In this document: positions 53,955-63,805 of the stretch, one piece after another | Layout: every line of letters begins with the position of its first letter | How positions within the stretch are numbered: the first letter of the stretch is position 1 | Source: Clostridium sulfidigenes | Lineage (GTDB): Bacteria; Bacillota; Clostridia; Clostridiales; Clostridiaceae | DNA length: 64,000 nt | NCBI RefSeq assembly: GCF_000732635.1 | Contig: NZ_JPMD01000032.1 | Coordinates: forward strand, 38,801 to 102,800 | Direction of reading: 5' to 3' | Translations under genes and position numbers: made by a program | Notes under the pieces: model-generated | The model's database searches: none | Seen by the model: the letters and a program-made list of their open reading frames with translations, nothing else | Told to the model about the DNA's origin: nothing

Positions 53955-54054
53955 ACCTATGGTTGGTATAATGGTAGTTTCAATACCTGTTCACCCAGGA
54001 CTAACAGAACAGGAGGTTGATTACATTGTCAGCAGTTTGCAAAAATATGAATGA
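53935..54054 (+). pseudogene. C-terminal tail of a DegT/DnrJ/EryC1-type aminotransferase
   Basis: 39 codons reading MMIALAKPMVGIMVVSIPVH and PGLTEQEVDYIVSSLQKYE. The SIPVHPGLTEQE...YI end is the classic C-terminus of sugar aminotransferases. The PLP lysine region is missing. It overlaps both LpxC and the ATP-grasp gene, so a deletion has fused it to the end of lpxC. Confidence 0.6.
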
Positions 54055-55072
54055 AATCAATGGTACTATCGGTGTATTGGTTACAGGTGCAGGTTCCGTA
54101 TACGGCCTGGGTATTATCAGGTCACTGAAAGAATCGGTGCTTCCTGTTGAAACAATAGCAATTGACTCTAACCCATATTCCCTAGGTTTATTTTTTGCCC
54201 ACAAAAGCTTTATCGCACCACAGGTAGTAGATGAAGAAAGCTATTATATGTTTATTAAAGATCTTTGTATAAATCATCAGATTAAAGCCATATTTATCGG
54301 CTCTACAGCAGAGCTTCCCTTTTATTCAAGAAATAGAGAATCCATTGAAAGATCTACAGGAGCAAAGGTGTTTGTAAATTCTCCTGCAGTGATAGAGCTT
54401 TGCACCGATAAGTGGCTGACCATGTGCCATTTATCACGCCACCGTTTTCAAATTCCTGCAAGTATCAGGTATCCTGAAGATGCTAGTATGCTCTCCTCAT
54501 TTATTGAAAGTACTGGGTTTCCCTTGATAGTCAAGCCGCGTTTTGGACGTGGCTCAGTAGGTGTTGTTCTAGTAAAAGATAAGCAGCAGTTGCTTGAAAA
54601 TATAAAGGGTAAGAAAAGCCTACTTATACAGGAATACCTTACAGATGAGGAGCAAGAGTTTACCGTAGGGATTTGCATAAATCAAAAGGGAAAGGTCATT
54701 TCCAAAATCGCTTTAAGAAGGTATTTGCTGGAAGGAGTTTCTATTGCTGCAGTTTCTGATGATTATCACCACATTGCAGATTATTGTGCCATGGTTGCAA
54801 GTACACTGGGAGCCTATGGGTCTATAAATATTCAATTGCGCCTTAAAGATTGCATGCCAGTAATTTTCGAAATAAATCCCAGATTCAGTAGTTCTACATC
54901 CATGCGGTTACTATTTGGAATAAATGAGCCAGAAAGCTTAATACGCTCAGAAGTACTTTGCCAGGAGGTAATACCCGACAGCGCAGCAACTGGCCTTGTA
55001 TTGAGGCAATACATCGATTATTACTTCCCACTAGATAAGCTTAACTCCCTTTCTACAACCAGACTTTACTAG
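54026..55072 (+). CDS. ATP-grasp ligase, glycan cluster gene 6
   Basis: Protein of about 348 aa of the carbamoyl-phosphate-synthetase-like ATP-grasp type. Pre-ATP domain IGVLVTGAGSVYGLG, ATP-binding FPLIVKPRFGRGSVGVVLVKD, Mg site VIFEINPRFSSSTS. Ligases of this type make amide bonds or carboxylate activations in sugar and peptide pathways. Start TTG 54026 has AGGAGG nine bases upstream; ATG 54047 is an alternative. Confidence 0.84.
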   Translation: MSAVCKNMNEINGTIGVLVTGAGSVYGLGIIRSLKESVLPVETIAIDSNPYSLGLFFAHKSFIAPQVVDEESYYMFIKDLCINHQIKAIFIGSTAELPFYSRNRESIERSTGAKVFVNSPAVIELCTDKWLTMCHLSRHRFQIPASIRYPEDASMLSSFIESTGFPLIVKPRFGRGSVGVVLVKDKQQLLENIKGKKSLLIQEYLTDEEQEFTVGICINQKGKVISKIALRRYLLEGVSIAAVSDDYHHIADYCAMVASTLGAYGSINIQLRLKDCMPVIFEINPRFSSSTSMRLLFGINEPESLIRSEVLCQEVIPDSAATGLVLRQYIDYYFPLDKLNSLSTTRLY

Positions 55073-55095
55073 ATATAAATATTTACGTAAAAGTT

Positions 55096-55131
55096 GTTGA
55101 AAACCACGACTAATTAGGTTGTGGTTTTTTA
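55096..55131 (+). terminator. Terminator of the glycan cluster
   Basis: AACCACGAC-TAATTAG-GTTGTGGTT hairpin followed by TTTTTATGTTTTTT, some 25 bases past the ATP-grasp stop. Confidence 0.85.
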
Positions 55132-55137
55132 TGTTTT

Positions 55138-55265
55138 TTATTTATAGAATCGAGCTGCAGTATCCTTTGCAGCAAAGGGCTCAAATATATATCTGCATAA
55201 TCCTTCATACAACGGAAACTTCAATGTACTTTCAAAGCTTTTATCCGCTGACTTTAATACAATTA
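55138..55265 (-). pseudogene. Unidentified gene tail (minus strand)
   Basis: Open frame ending TAA at 55138 encodes STLKFPLYEGLCRYIFEPFA and AKDTAARFYK. Coding-like but short, with no start or ribosome site. I do not recognise the family. Confidence 0.35.
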
Positions 55266-55343
55266 TTTTTATAACACAATGTGCCAGTATCAAAACAAAA
55301 CTACATCAATATAATATATTAGATCAATATTTAGTGGTGTAAA

Positions 55344-57434
55344 ATGGGAAAAGGATATATAATAGTTCAACTTTCAAAGGAACAAGAAGCCTTACCTATC
55401 ACAAGTGCAAAGATAAAAATTAGAGATCAAAAAACAAAAGAGGTTATTTTTGAGACAGACAGTGGTGTAGATGAAAGTGGCAGAAGTGAGATTATTGAGT
55501 TAGATGCTCCCGATAAAAATTTGTCATTAGAACCAATGAATAAAACATATATTCCTTATGCTAGATATGATGTGTTAGTAACCGCAGAAGGATATAATAA
55601 TGTACTAATAGAAGGTGTTAGTATTTTTGATGAAACTACTTCTATTCAAAATGTATCATTAACTGAGATAGTTAAAATTGGTGTAGCTTCATTTTACAAC
55701 ACAACGGAAAATAGGATCGTTATACCTCCTCATCAATTATTATTGGATGTTCAAAGAGATCAGAAAACTGGAGTGTTATCTCAACCTTTTGTATTAAGAG
55801 AAGTATATATACCAGAGTATATTACAGTACACCTTGGAGCTCCTAGTGCATGGGCGCAAAATGTCACTGTCAGGTTTGTAGATTATATTAAAAATGTTGC
55901 TTCCCATGAAGTTTACCCAACATGGCCTGAAGAATCCCTAAGAGCCAACATTTATGCCCAAATAACCTTTGCCCTTAACAGAGTTTATACAGAATGGTAT
56001 GTAAGTAGAGGTTATTCATTTCAAATAACAAATTCTACAGCCTATGATCAATATTTTGTATATGGAGGAAATGTATTTGAGAATGTAAGCGAAATTGTAG
56101 ATTCTATTTTTAATGAATATTTTTCTATAGTTAATAGTAATGCACCATATTTTACACAATATTGCAATGGTACAACAGCTAAATGTAATGGGTTATCTCA
56201 GTGGGGAACTGTAGACTTAGCAAATGGTGGTAGAAATGCTTTTGAAATATTACAGTATTATTATGGTAATGATAAAATACTAAAAAGAACTCCAATAATT
56301 GCTGGGTTAGTTGAGTCATATCCTGGATCAGCAATAAGGAGAAACGATAAAAACTCCAATGTAACTATAATACAACAACAGTTAAATAGAATATCACAAA
56401 ATTATCCTGCTATTCCTAAGTTAATTCCTGTAGATGGAATCTTTGGACCTAACACTGAAGCATCCGTTAAAGTATTTCAAAGAATATTTAATTTAGTTCA
56501 AGATGGAATAGTGGGAAGAGCAACCTGGTATAAATTATCAGCAATTTATACTGCTGTAAAAAGATTAGCTGAATTAGATCAAGAAGCAGAAGAAAATATG
56601 ATTATTGAAGAATTAGATGCAAGTTTTGATGGAGATTATCCATTAGGAGGATTAAAATATGGTTCTAAAGGAGGAAAAGTAAGGGAGCTACAGGTATATT
56701 TAAGTACCCTAGCAGAGGCTTATGGATTAAAGAAAAATGCTATAACTGGTATTTTTGATTATAAAACTCTAGAAACCTTAATGGAATTTCAAAAGGCATT
56801 TAATTTGCCTATTTTAAAATCAGTTGATAGAAGGCTTTGGAATACTATATACTGTGCCTATGTAGATTTAGAAGACATTTACTCAGTAGAGGACTTAACT
56901 AGATATCCAGGGTATGTTTTAAGGAAAAATTTTAACAATAAAGATGTAAGAAGACTTAAAACAATGCTTAAAAAGATATCTACATTATATAAAGAGATAC
57001 CAGAAGTTAATGTTGATAGAGATTTTGATGGAAGAACACAAAATGCTGTGTTAAGATTTCAAAGAACCTTTGGATTAGTTCAAAATGGCGAGGTGGATAT
57101 TAATACTTGGAGGAATATTGTATTTGTATATTTGGCATTAGACTCTGGTAGGGATATAAATACATCAGATATTCTTTTCCCATTCCCATTTGAACTAAAA
57201 CTTGGAGATAACAATGGATATGTTGCTGTTCTTAAAGAGTATATGAATGTTTTAGCTAAAAACGGATATAACATAAGAATTCTACCTATAGATAATATAT
57301 TTGACTTAGCAACAGAAAGAAATGTTAAGAGTCTTCAAAAGGTATTTGACCTAAGGAGAACTGGAGTTGTGGATAGAATAACCTGGGAAAAAATCGCATC
57401 AACCTATAACGACTTCTTCACTGGTAGAAGGTAA
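55344..57434 (+). CDS. SpoIID-like / peptidoglycan-binding protein (spore cortex-type)
   Basis: Protein of 696 aa. N-terminal beta-sandwich (residues 1-110, carboxypeptidase-regulatory-like), then a SpoIID-like domain (WPEESLRANIYAQITFALNR near 193-212; QYCNGTTAKCNGLSQWGTVD near 272). SpoIID is a lytic transglycosylase. Four PG-binding repeats follow, near 335-400, 440-510, 525-600 and 620-690 (VDGIFGPNTEASVKVFQ; FDYKTLETLMEFQ; FDGRTQNAVLRFQ; FDLATERNVKSLQ). No signal peptide. Similar in plan to SleC-type cortex enzymes. Confidence 0.82.
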   Translation: MGKGYIIVQLSKEQEALPITSAKIKIRDQKTKEVIFETDSGVDESGRSEIIELDAPDKNLSLEPMNKTYIPYARYDVLVTAEGYNNVLIEGVSIFDETTSIQNVSLTEIVKIGVASFYNTTENRIVIPPHQLLLDVQRDQKTGVLSQPFVLREVYIPEYITVHLGAPSAWAQNVTVRFVDYIKNVASHEVYPTWPEESLRANIYAQITFALNRVYTEWYVSRGYSFQITNSTAYDQYFVYGGNVFENVSEIVDSIFNEYFSIVNSNAPYFTQYCNGTTAKCNGLSQWGTVDLANGGRNAFEILQYYYGNDKILKRTPIIAGLVESYPGSAIRRNDKNSNVTIIQQQLNRISQNYPAIPKLIPVDGIFGPNTEASVKVFQRIFNLVQDGIVGRATWYKLSAIYTAVKRLAELDQEAEENMIIEELDASFDGDYPLGGLKYGSKGGKVRELQVYLSTLAEAYGLKKNAITGIFDYKTLETLMEFQKAFNLPILKSVDRRLWNTIYCAYVDLEDIYSVEDLTRYPGYVLRKNFNNKDVRRLKTMLKKISTLYKEIPEVNVDRDFDGRTQNAVLRFQRTFGLVQNGEVDINTWRNIVFVYLALDSGRDINTSDILFPFPFELKLGDNNGYVAVLKEYMNVLAKNGYNIRILPIDNIFDLATERNVKSLQKVFDLRRTGVVDRITWEKIASTYNDFFTGRR

Positions 57435-57480
57435 GATCCACTCTTAATAATTTATATAGCTATGGAAAAACAGCTAACTT

Positions 57481-57532
57481 CAACAAAAAGATAGTAGGTA
57501 AATTTGTGTTTACACAAATTTACCTACTATCT
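57481..57532 (-). terminator. Terminator of the chemotaxis receptor gene
   Basis: Perfect 20-base inverted repeat with a four-base loop at 57489-57532, followed by TTTTTG on the minus strand. It separates convergent genes. Confidence 0.85.
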
Positions 57533-57543
57533 CTTAATCTAAA

Positions 57544-59232
57544 TTAAACTTTAAATTTTTCAATTAATTCTTGAAGTTCTAAGAACATCTGTGATAAGTT
57601 TCTACTTGAATTAGCTATTTCCTCAATGGAAGCAGTTTGCTGTTCTATTGAGGCTGAAGCTTCCTCACTTCCTGCTGAGTTTACTTCTGCCACTGATGAA
57701 AGTGTTTCCATAGTACCTAACACTTGATTTTTCATATATTCTATTTGTTTTTCTGCTTCGTTTATTATTAGAACTGCATCATTTGACTCTTTTAATGCCT
57801 CTGCAATTTCTTTATATTTACTATCTGCATTGTTAACATTTTTAATTTGTTCATTATAAATATTTTCTACTTCTAACATAGTTTCTACTGCATTGTTTGA
57901 ATTTTTTTGTAAGGTTTTAACCATACTATCAATTATCTTTGTTGATTCTGTAGATTGTATAGAAAGTTTTCGAATTTCCTCTGCTACTACGGCAAATCCC
58001 TTACCATGTTCACCTGCTCTGGCTGCTTCAATTGCTGCATTTAAAGCCAATAATTTGGTTTGTTCTGAAATAGAAGTAATAATATTACTTGCCTCACTAA
58101 TTTTATTAGAGTTCTCATTTGTTTTCATGATATTATCATAGACACTTTTTGATGCAATATTCCCCTCCTTAGTTATCATTGACAATCTATCAATTACAAC
58201 TAACCCTTCTTTTATTAGCTCATTCACTTTTTTTGATGCCTCTGTCAGTATTCCTATATTACTTGAATCTTCTTCTAGAAGATTTCCAAGTTCCATAAGC
58301 TTTTCTGAGCCTTCAGTTGTTATTGCAGCTTGATTCATAGCAGTCTTTGCAATTTCATCTATGACTTGCGCTACCTCTTCAGCAGTTGTTGCAGACTGCT
58401 GTGAGTTTACTGTTAATTCTTCTGATGAAGTTGATACATCCTTTGATAACCCTTTTACTGATACTACAATACTATGAACAGTAGCAGCAAAGGTATTAAA
58501 ATATTTTGCCATAGTTCCAATTTCATCTTTAGATTTAATTTCAACTCGTTTAGTTAAATCTCCATTGCCTTCTGAAATATCTTTAAGAACCTTTGTAAAC
58601 ATATGTATTTTTTTAATTATAAGATTTTGTATAACAAAGAATATAATAATACTTATTATAGTCACAATACCAAATATAAGTAATGACCTTATATATAAAG
58701 CTTTAATACTTGATTTAATCTTCATACTTCCATCATTAAAATTAGTCTCTGCTAATTCTACAAAACCATCAACACTTTCTTCCATTTCCACTGCATAAGG
58801 ATCAAACTTTTCCATATATAGATTTCCAGCATCAGTTCCATCCTTAATATATGCATTGGCCATGTCTATACCCATTTTGTAGTAATCATCTAAATTTTGT
58901 GAAATTGAGCTTAGAGTTTGTCCATCTCCACCTAATTCTTCTAATTTATTAATATTATTTTTTGCACTTTCATAAAATTTAGCAGCTTCATCAAATCCAT
59001 CATCAAATCCCGGTTTTGCACGTGTTGCAGAAATATCTGTAAGCCATTGCTGGATTTGAACTATGTCTTTTTGTAACGATAATGTAGTAATCATTAAAGG
59101 TGTATTTTTTGTTTGATGTTCATCTACTTTTGCAGATATGTCGTTTAATGATGATAGTGTAAAGAACATTAATATTCCAGTGTTTATAATAATCAATAAA
59201 ATCATTGCACCAAGTTTTGTTGATATTTTCAT
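57544..59232 (-). CDS. Methyl-accepting chemotaxis protein
   Basis: Receptor of 562 aa. Helix 1 near residues 8-29, sensor region to about 185 (four-helix-bundle type, no cache motif), helix 2 near 188-208, HAMP ([33 protein letters not shown]) and the cytoplasmic hairpin tip [23 protein letters not shown] 59232 follows GGGGGAGACG; the frame open to 59256 contains this site. Ligand unknown. Confidence 0.93.
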   Translation of the reverse strand: MKISTKLGAMILLIIINTGILMFFTLSSLNDISAKVDEHQTKNTPLMITTLSLQKDIVQIQQWLTDISATRAKPGFDDGFDEAAKFYESAKNNINKLEELGGDGQTLSSISQNLDDYYKMGIDMANAYIKDGTDAGNLYMEKFDPYAVEMEESVDGFVELAETNFNDGSMKIKSSIKALYIRSLLIFGIVTIISIIIFFVIQNLIIKKIHMFTKVLKDISEGNGDLTKRVEIKSKDEIGTMAKYFNTFAATVHSIVVSVKGLSKDVSTSSEELTVNSQQSATTAEEVAQVIDEIAKTAMNQAAITTEGSEKLMELGNLLEEDSSNIGILTEASKKVNELIKEGLVVIDRLSMITKEGNIASKSVYDNIMKTNENSNKISEASNIITSISEQTKLLALNAAIEAARAGEHGKGFAVVAEEIRKLSIQSTESTKIIDSMVKTLQKNSNNAVETMLEVENIYNEQIKNVNNADSKYKEIAEALKESNDAVLIINEAEKQIEYMKNQVLGTMETLSSVAEVNSAGSEEASASIEQQTASIEEIANSSRNLSQMFLELQELIEKFKV

Positions 59233-59386
59233 ATTCGTCTCCCCCAAACTATTCAATTGATAAATATTGCTATATTTATTCCAATATATTGATTATATCA
59301 CCCTAATTTGCAAATTTCACTAAGTAATTGCACTTTTTTAATTTTATTTTACATTTATGTTTTATTTTACTAAAATGTTATAAAAA

Positions 59387-59600
59387 GTAGAATGCTAAGA
59401 TTCTACTGCTTTTTATGCTTTCATATTTAACTACTTCTATATATACATTCTGAAACTTCCCTTCAACCATTGATAAAATATGTAACATCCCACAGATTGC
59501 CTTTGCACTATTGCCGTACCATAGATAAATATCTTCATCCTTACATTTCATTATATCTTTATAATCTTCTGATTGGGAAAAATAAATATAAATCAAATTC
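59387..59600 (-). pseudogene. Unidentified ORF fragment, possibly DUF1835-like, ending in a hairpin remnant
   Basis: Minus-strand frame reads QSEDYKDIMKCKDEDIYLWY and GNSAKAICGMLHIL, then NVYIEVVKYE, and runs into the module-type hairpin (59387-59407). The YLWYGNSA...C part recalls DUF1835-family proteins, but this is weak. No start. Confidence 0.35.
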
Positions 59601-59879
59601 TTCAACTTCCTCAGCTTGTAAATTCTCAAACACAGTAGCTTCATGGAACTTTCCATGTACACCACTTAATCCACCAGGTATTAATTCAATTCCCGTAAAG
59701 GCATCAAAGTTCTTGCCATCTGCTGTTGCAATATTAAAACAACTACAGTTTTTAAATCCATGTTTAGGATAATAGCCAGGTTCTCCCAATATAATAATTA
59801 CTCTATACCCTGCTTCTCTAGCAAGCTGCATTTGAATATATTCTGTTGCAACATTTGTTTGGCAGAGGGTTTTACCCAT
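59559..59879 (-). pseudogene. C-terminal fragment of a GNAT acetyltransferase
   Basis: REAGYRVIIILGEPGYYPKH, FNIATADGKNFDAFTGIEL and GVHGKFHEATVFENL closely parallel the end of the double-GNAT protein at 44497-45678. The acetyl-CoA site is missing. A truncated paralogue. Confidence 0.7.
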
Positions 59880-60050
59880 AAAACATCTACCTTTCCTACT
59901 TTTTGAGCAATTTTCTTTACTTCTTCATGAAGGGGCAAATATGAAATTCCAACGGACATAAATTAATCTTACTTCATCATCTCGCTTCCATAACCCTTAC
60001 CCCAATGCTGGTTGAGTAGCCAATATCCAACTTCTGCCCACTGAAGATAT
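59880..60050 (-). pseudogene. Further gene fragments, including GNAT piece EVGYWLLNQHWGKGYGSEM
   Basis: At 59969-60050 the minus strand encodes QWAEVGYWLLNQHWGKGYGS and a stop, matching the RimJ/RimL-like motif. Between 59722 and 59960 another frame (MSVGISYLPLHEEVKKIAQK) is coding-like but unnamed. A gene graveyard. Confidence 0.45.
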
Positions 60051-60145
60051 CAAGTATCATATGTAAAATTTAATTATATATAAATACATAAAGCAGCCAG
60101 TTCATCAACTAACTGCTTTTCTTTATTTTTTATATAAAATAATGC

Positions 60146-60631
60146 TTATCTATCATGTTCAGTTCTTAGCTTAATTGGTATAAATGTTTCCATCTGTGCC
60201 CATCCCTGTGCCTTGATGATATCCTGAGGAGTAATAATATGCCCCATACTATAATGATTATGGCGTTCATCCAATTCAAATAATTCTGATTTATTAACGT
60301 ATTCTATAGCCTCATTATACAATTTACTACCCATTTCTTCATCGCCGTCTCTATATGTGTAAGTAAGATAATATCCGCCATCAAAGTCAACTACATCGTT
60401 ACTACCACTATCCATGTCCTCATTTAGTGCCCACCACCAAACCATACCTTGTTCTACAGGATCAAAAAATAAAAAATCTCGTGGCATAAAGTCATCTCGT
60501 GGCAATGGCTTAATGTCAGAAAAATATGCATCAAACTTTCCCAATATTCCTTCTTCAGAAAAATCAAAATTTTTATCAACCCCTGATGAAGCAGCTTTAA
60601 ACGGTGGTAATGAAACAATTCTAAATTTCAT
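60146..60631 (-). CDS. GyrI-like/AraC-effector-domain protein
   Basis: Protein of 161 aa: MKFRIVSLPPFKAASSGVDKNFDFSEEGILGKFDAYFSDIKPLPRDDFMPRDFLFFDP, MVWWWALNEDM, GGYYLTYTYRDGDE and HYSMGHIITPQDIIKAQGWAQMETFIPIKL. This conserved pattern fits the AraC-type effector-binding family in clostridia. No DNA-binding domain. AAGGAGATGG precedes ATG. Confidence 0.78.
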   Translation of the reverse strand: MKFRIVSLPPFKAASSGVDKNFDFSEEGILGKFDAYFSDIKPLPRDDFMPRDFLFFDPVEQGMVWWWALNEDMDSGSNDVVDFDGGYYLTYTYRDGDEEMGSKLYNEAIEYVNKSELFELDERHNHYSMGHIITPQDIIKAQGWAQMETFIPIKLRTEHDR

Positions 60632-60676
60632 AATTCCATCTCCTTGTATATATTACAAAAATTTTATTTTATATAA

Positions 60677-61593
60677 TTATAACATACCTCCTAGCCATAA
60701 TATACTTTTATCATATTTACTACTCTTCTTTATGATATAATCTTTAATTGAATAGATATCAATAGTATGAGCTTCTCCAGTATAGTGAATCCATAAAATC
60801 AACTCATCTTTACCCTCATTATCTAAATCTTTCATATAAATTCTTTGTATACCTATCTAAAATTTCTTTCTGACCTTTCATATAAGCTCCCATATCTACT
60901 ACTTTTATATCATTGTTTAATAAGTTTACAAAGCTTTCTATATAACCTATGGTATCTGCATTATTAACTCCAATCACTCTTTGTCTTAAAAATAAATAAT
61001 AGTTTTTTTCAGATACAAGCTTAATTGGAAATGCCCCATTAATTGCTGAAACGGTAGGTACTTCTTTTGATTTAACTTTCTTATTTTCGTCATATATCAT
61101 ATTTAAATATATAGTTGGGCTTTGTGAAATATCAAAAGTAAATTTTTCCTTTAAGGTAACTGACTCTACTAGAACTTTATATTCATCTAAATACTTTGCC
61201 GTAAATACATACTTTTCTGAAAACATATCTGGATTAAATATTTCTACAAGCTCTCCATCTATGTAATCATAAATTGCTGCTATAGCATACCCTCCTGATC
61301 CTCCATATTCACCTCTTACCATTATTTCATCTTTTCCATCACCATTAAAATCTCCTAAAAAAAAGTTCTAAATCATAGCCACTATAGGGTATTTTTGTAG
61401 TTATAACAGATCCATCTTGTTCATTTACTACTATATTCACATTCTCTACATAGCCACTATCTTTATATAAATAAGTTCCTACTAAAATTACTTTATCATA
61501 ATTATGTTTTTTAGTTATACTTCCACCTTTAACATCTATTATTGTTTGATTCGTTAGATTATACATACACAAATATTCCTTTAAATCTATCAT
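60677..61593 (-). pseudogene. FG-GAP/VCBS-repeat protein gene broken by two frameshifts
   Basis: Start MIDLKEYLCMYNLTNQTI at 61593. The frame is lost in a run of eight A (61357-61364); with seven it reads DLELFLGDFNGDGKDEIMVR, a calcium-binding VCBS/FG-GAP motif. The middle segment (60819-61322) ends YTKNLYERFR. A second one-base slip near 60838 would open MKDLDNEGKDELILWIHYTG and run to TAA at 60677. Total about 305 aa. Function unknown. Confidence 0.65.
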
Positions 61594-62064
61594 TATAATC
61601 TATCATATTAACTCTCTTCAATAATGTTTACTCGTATCTACTTATTTTGTTACTTCTAATACCTTCTAATATACGTCCTATTCCCATACCTATAAAAGAA
61701 CCTGCAGGCCCTCACATATAGTACTTTTATGAATTTTTACTCAACACTTTACAATTATACCAGATAATATTATAATACGAAAAATAATCATTACAAGGTA
61801 AAACTTTGATTTGAATTTCTGCTACAGCCAAAATATTATTAGCCTCTACGGAAAATCGTGGTGATTAATTCAATAATTTAAAATTATAAATTTAGAATTT
61901 TAATTTTAAAATTACTTACACTAAGAAAATTTAACCATTTATATAAGAATAAAAAATATAAAAATTTATATTTCTGATTATTGATAGAAACACGTAACAT
62001 ATTTACGAATTAATAGGTGTAATGGCCAATTACATTAGCTAGTATATGAATAAGGAGCATGAAA
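61594..62064. other. Intergenic region upstream of sigma factor
   Basis: No ORF supported. TGTAAT-GGCCA-ATTACA (62016-62032) is a perfect small palindrome shortly before the sigma gene and a candidate operator. Confidence 0.45.
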
Positions 62065-62622
62065 ATGAAAATTACAGAACAAAACTTTATCTTCCAATTA
62101 AAAAATAGAAATGAAAAAGCTCTAGAATTTGTTATATCTGAATACGGATGGATTCTAAATACAGTTGTAAAAAAGCAATTATATCAACTGCCAAACTTAC
62201 ATGATGAATGTATGAATGATGTGTTGCTTGCTATATGGGAAAACATAGAAAGTTACGACAGAAATAGAAGCACCTTTAAAAATTGGATAGCTGGAATCAC
62301 TAGATTCAAAGCCATTGATTGTAAAAGAAGATATCTTCGTTATCTAAAAGAAGAGCCTTTAGAATCTGTAGGTGAAGTTTCTGATTCTAAAATTAATATT
62401 AATGTTTTGGAACAAGAAATCTCTGAAGAAGTAGAGAAAATGTTATCCTATCTTAACGAAAAAGACAAGATGATCTTTAAACGATTATTTGTTGATGAGA
62501 ATACTGTGGAATCTGTAGCCATAGATATGGGTATAGAAAAAGCGGTGGTTTATAATCGCGTTTCTAGAGGAAAGAAGAAAATCAGAAAATGTTATTCTCA
62601 ACTTAGAAAGGAGCAATTTTAA
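62065..62622 (+). CDS. ECF-type RNA polymerase sigma factor
   Basis: Protein of 185 aa. Region 2 near 25-90 (ECMNDVLLAIWENIESYDRNRSTFKNWIAGITRFKAIDCKRR) and region 4 near 120-180 (LNEKDKMIFKRLFVDENTVESVAIDMGIEKAVVYNRVSRGKKKI). ATG 62065 has AAGGAG seven bases upstream; the ATG at 62059 touches it. It overlaps the next gene (TAATG). Confidence 0.88.
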   Translation: MKITEQNFIFQLKNRNEKALEFVISEYGWILNTVVKKQLYQLPNLHDECMNDVLLAIWENIESYDRNRSTFKNWIAGITRFKAIDCKRRYLRYLKEEPLESVGEVSDSKININVLEQEISEEVEKMLSYLNEKDKMIFKRLFVDENTVESVAIDMGIEKAVVYNRVSRGKKKIRKCYSQLRKEQF

Positions 62623-63698
62623 TGAATGAAATATATTCTTTACTAAATGACGTAGAAACAGATATAGATTTTTTTAAAAAAGAGGACTTAACAGATATAG
62701 AAAAAAGAAAAATGAAACGGATGGTACGCAATAAATTCAAAAAGAAACTAAACTATAAGCGTATTATAAGTGTAGCATGTGTAACATTTGCAATATTATT
62801 ATTTACAAATGCTATCTTTGGTAGTGAAATAAATGCTGCAGCCCAAAGTATTACTTCACTGATTAGTGATTTTCTAGGAATTAATAAAGTTGATGAAGAA
62901 TTACTGGATTATACAACAGTAATCAATACTTCCAAATCAGATAAAGGATATACTATAACACTAAACAAGGTTATTATTGATAAAAATGAAATGATAGTAA
63001 CTAGTACAATTAAATCAGACAAACCTACAGGTAATTTTCTATTTCCTTCTGCAGATATGTATGTGAATGGAAACCATTTTTATCTTATTGGAGGTCAGGA
63101 AATTAATCGATTGGATAATTATACTGTGGAATTAATAAGTACATGCGAGTTGTATAATACAGAAGATTTTAATGCAGAAATAGATACCAATACAAAACTT
63201 AATATTGAGATTATTTATAATAAAATACAAACATCAGGAACTTATAATGAAATTACAGGAGTCACGAATGAAACTTTTGTAGAAGGAAATTGGAGATTCA
63301 ATTTTACTGCGGACGGAAAAGCTCTATCTAAAGATACTTATCATTTTCCAATGGATGAAAGCTTCTCATTATCCTCTGAACAAGATGTACAAATAACAGA
63401 GTATACTAGCAATGATCTAGGTCAAAAAATATTTTTTAATGTTTCAGACGTATTAGGTAGCTATAACACCGATTATATTATGGAACTAAGAGGTACCGAT
63501 GATCTTGGAAACGAAGTAAAATTTAATTTAAAAAGACTGCATGGTGAAAATGGTAAAGGTTGGTTCTGTAATAACGGTGGAATCAGCACAGATGCTAAAA
63601 AGCTTACACTGACTCTATATGCTACGAAATGGCCATCAGAAGACTTTACTCCAATTGGAGATGAATTTATCATAGAATTAGATAATATTAAGAAATAA
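62622..63698 (+). CDS. DUF4179-family membrane anti-sigma-like protein
   Basis: Protein of 358 aa. Short cytoplasmic N-terminus, one membrane helix near 49-67 (ISVACVTFAILLFTNAIFG), DUF4179 region after it and a large extracellular domain. Translationally coupled to the ECF sigma gene (overlap TAATG), the standard arrangement for a sigma/anti-sigma pair reacting to envelope signals. Confidence 0.85.
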   Translation: MNEIYSLLNDVETDIDFFKKEDLTDIEKRKMKRMVRNKFKKKLNYKRIISVACVTFAILLFTNAIFGSEINAAAQSITSLISDFLGINKVDEELLDYTTVINTSKSDKGYTITLNKVIIDKNEMIVTSTIKSDKPTGNFLFPSADMYVNGNHFYLIGGQEINRLDNYTVELISTCELYNTEDFNAEIDTNTKLNIEIIYNKIQTSGTYNEITGVTNETFVEGNWRFNFTADGKALSKDTYHFPMDESFSLSSEQDVQITEYTSNDLGQKIFFNVSDVLGSYNTDYIMELRGTDDLGNEVKFNLKRLHGENGKGWFCNNGGISTDAKKLTLTLYATKWPSEDFTPIGDEFIIELDNIKK

Positions 63699-63735
63699 AA
63701 TTACTAGTTTATATATAGAAAATTATACAATTATG

Positions 63736-63775
63736 AAAAATCGCATAATTTCCTTTCTTGAATTATGCGATTTTT
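63736..63775 (+). terminator. Terminator of sigma/anti-sigma operon
   Basis: AAAAATCGCATAATT/AATTATGCGATTTTT, a perfect 15-base stem with a 10-base loop. Confidence 0.9.
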
Positions 63776-63805
63776 AACTTCTAATTATTTAATTGCAGTT
63801 TATTT

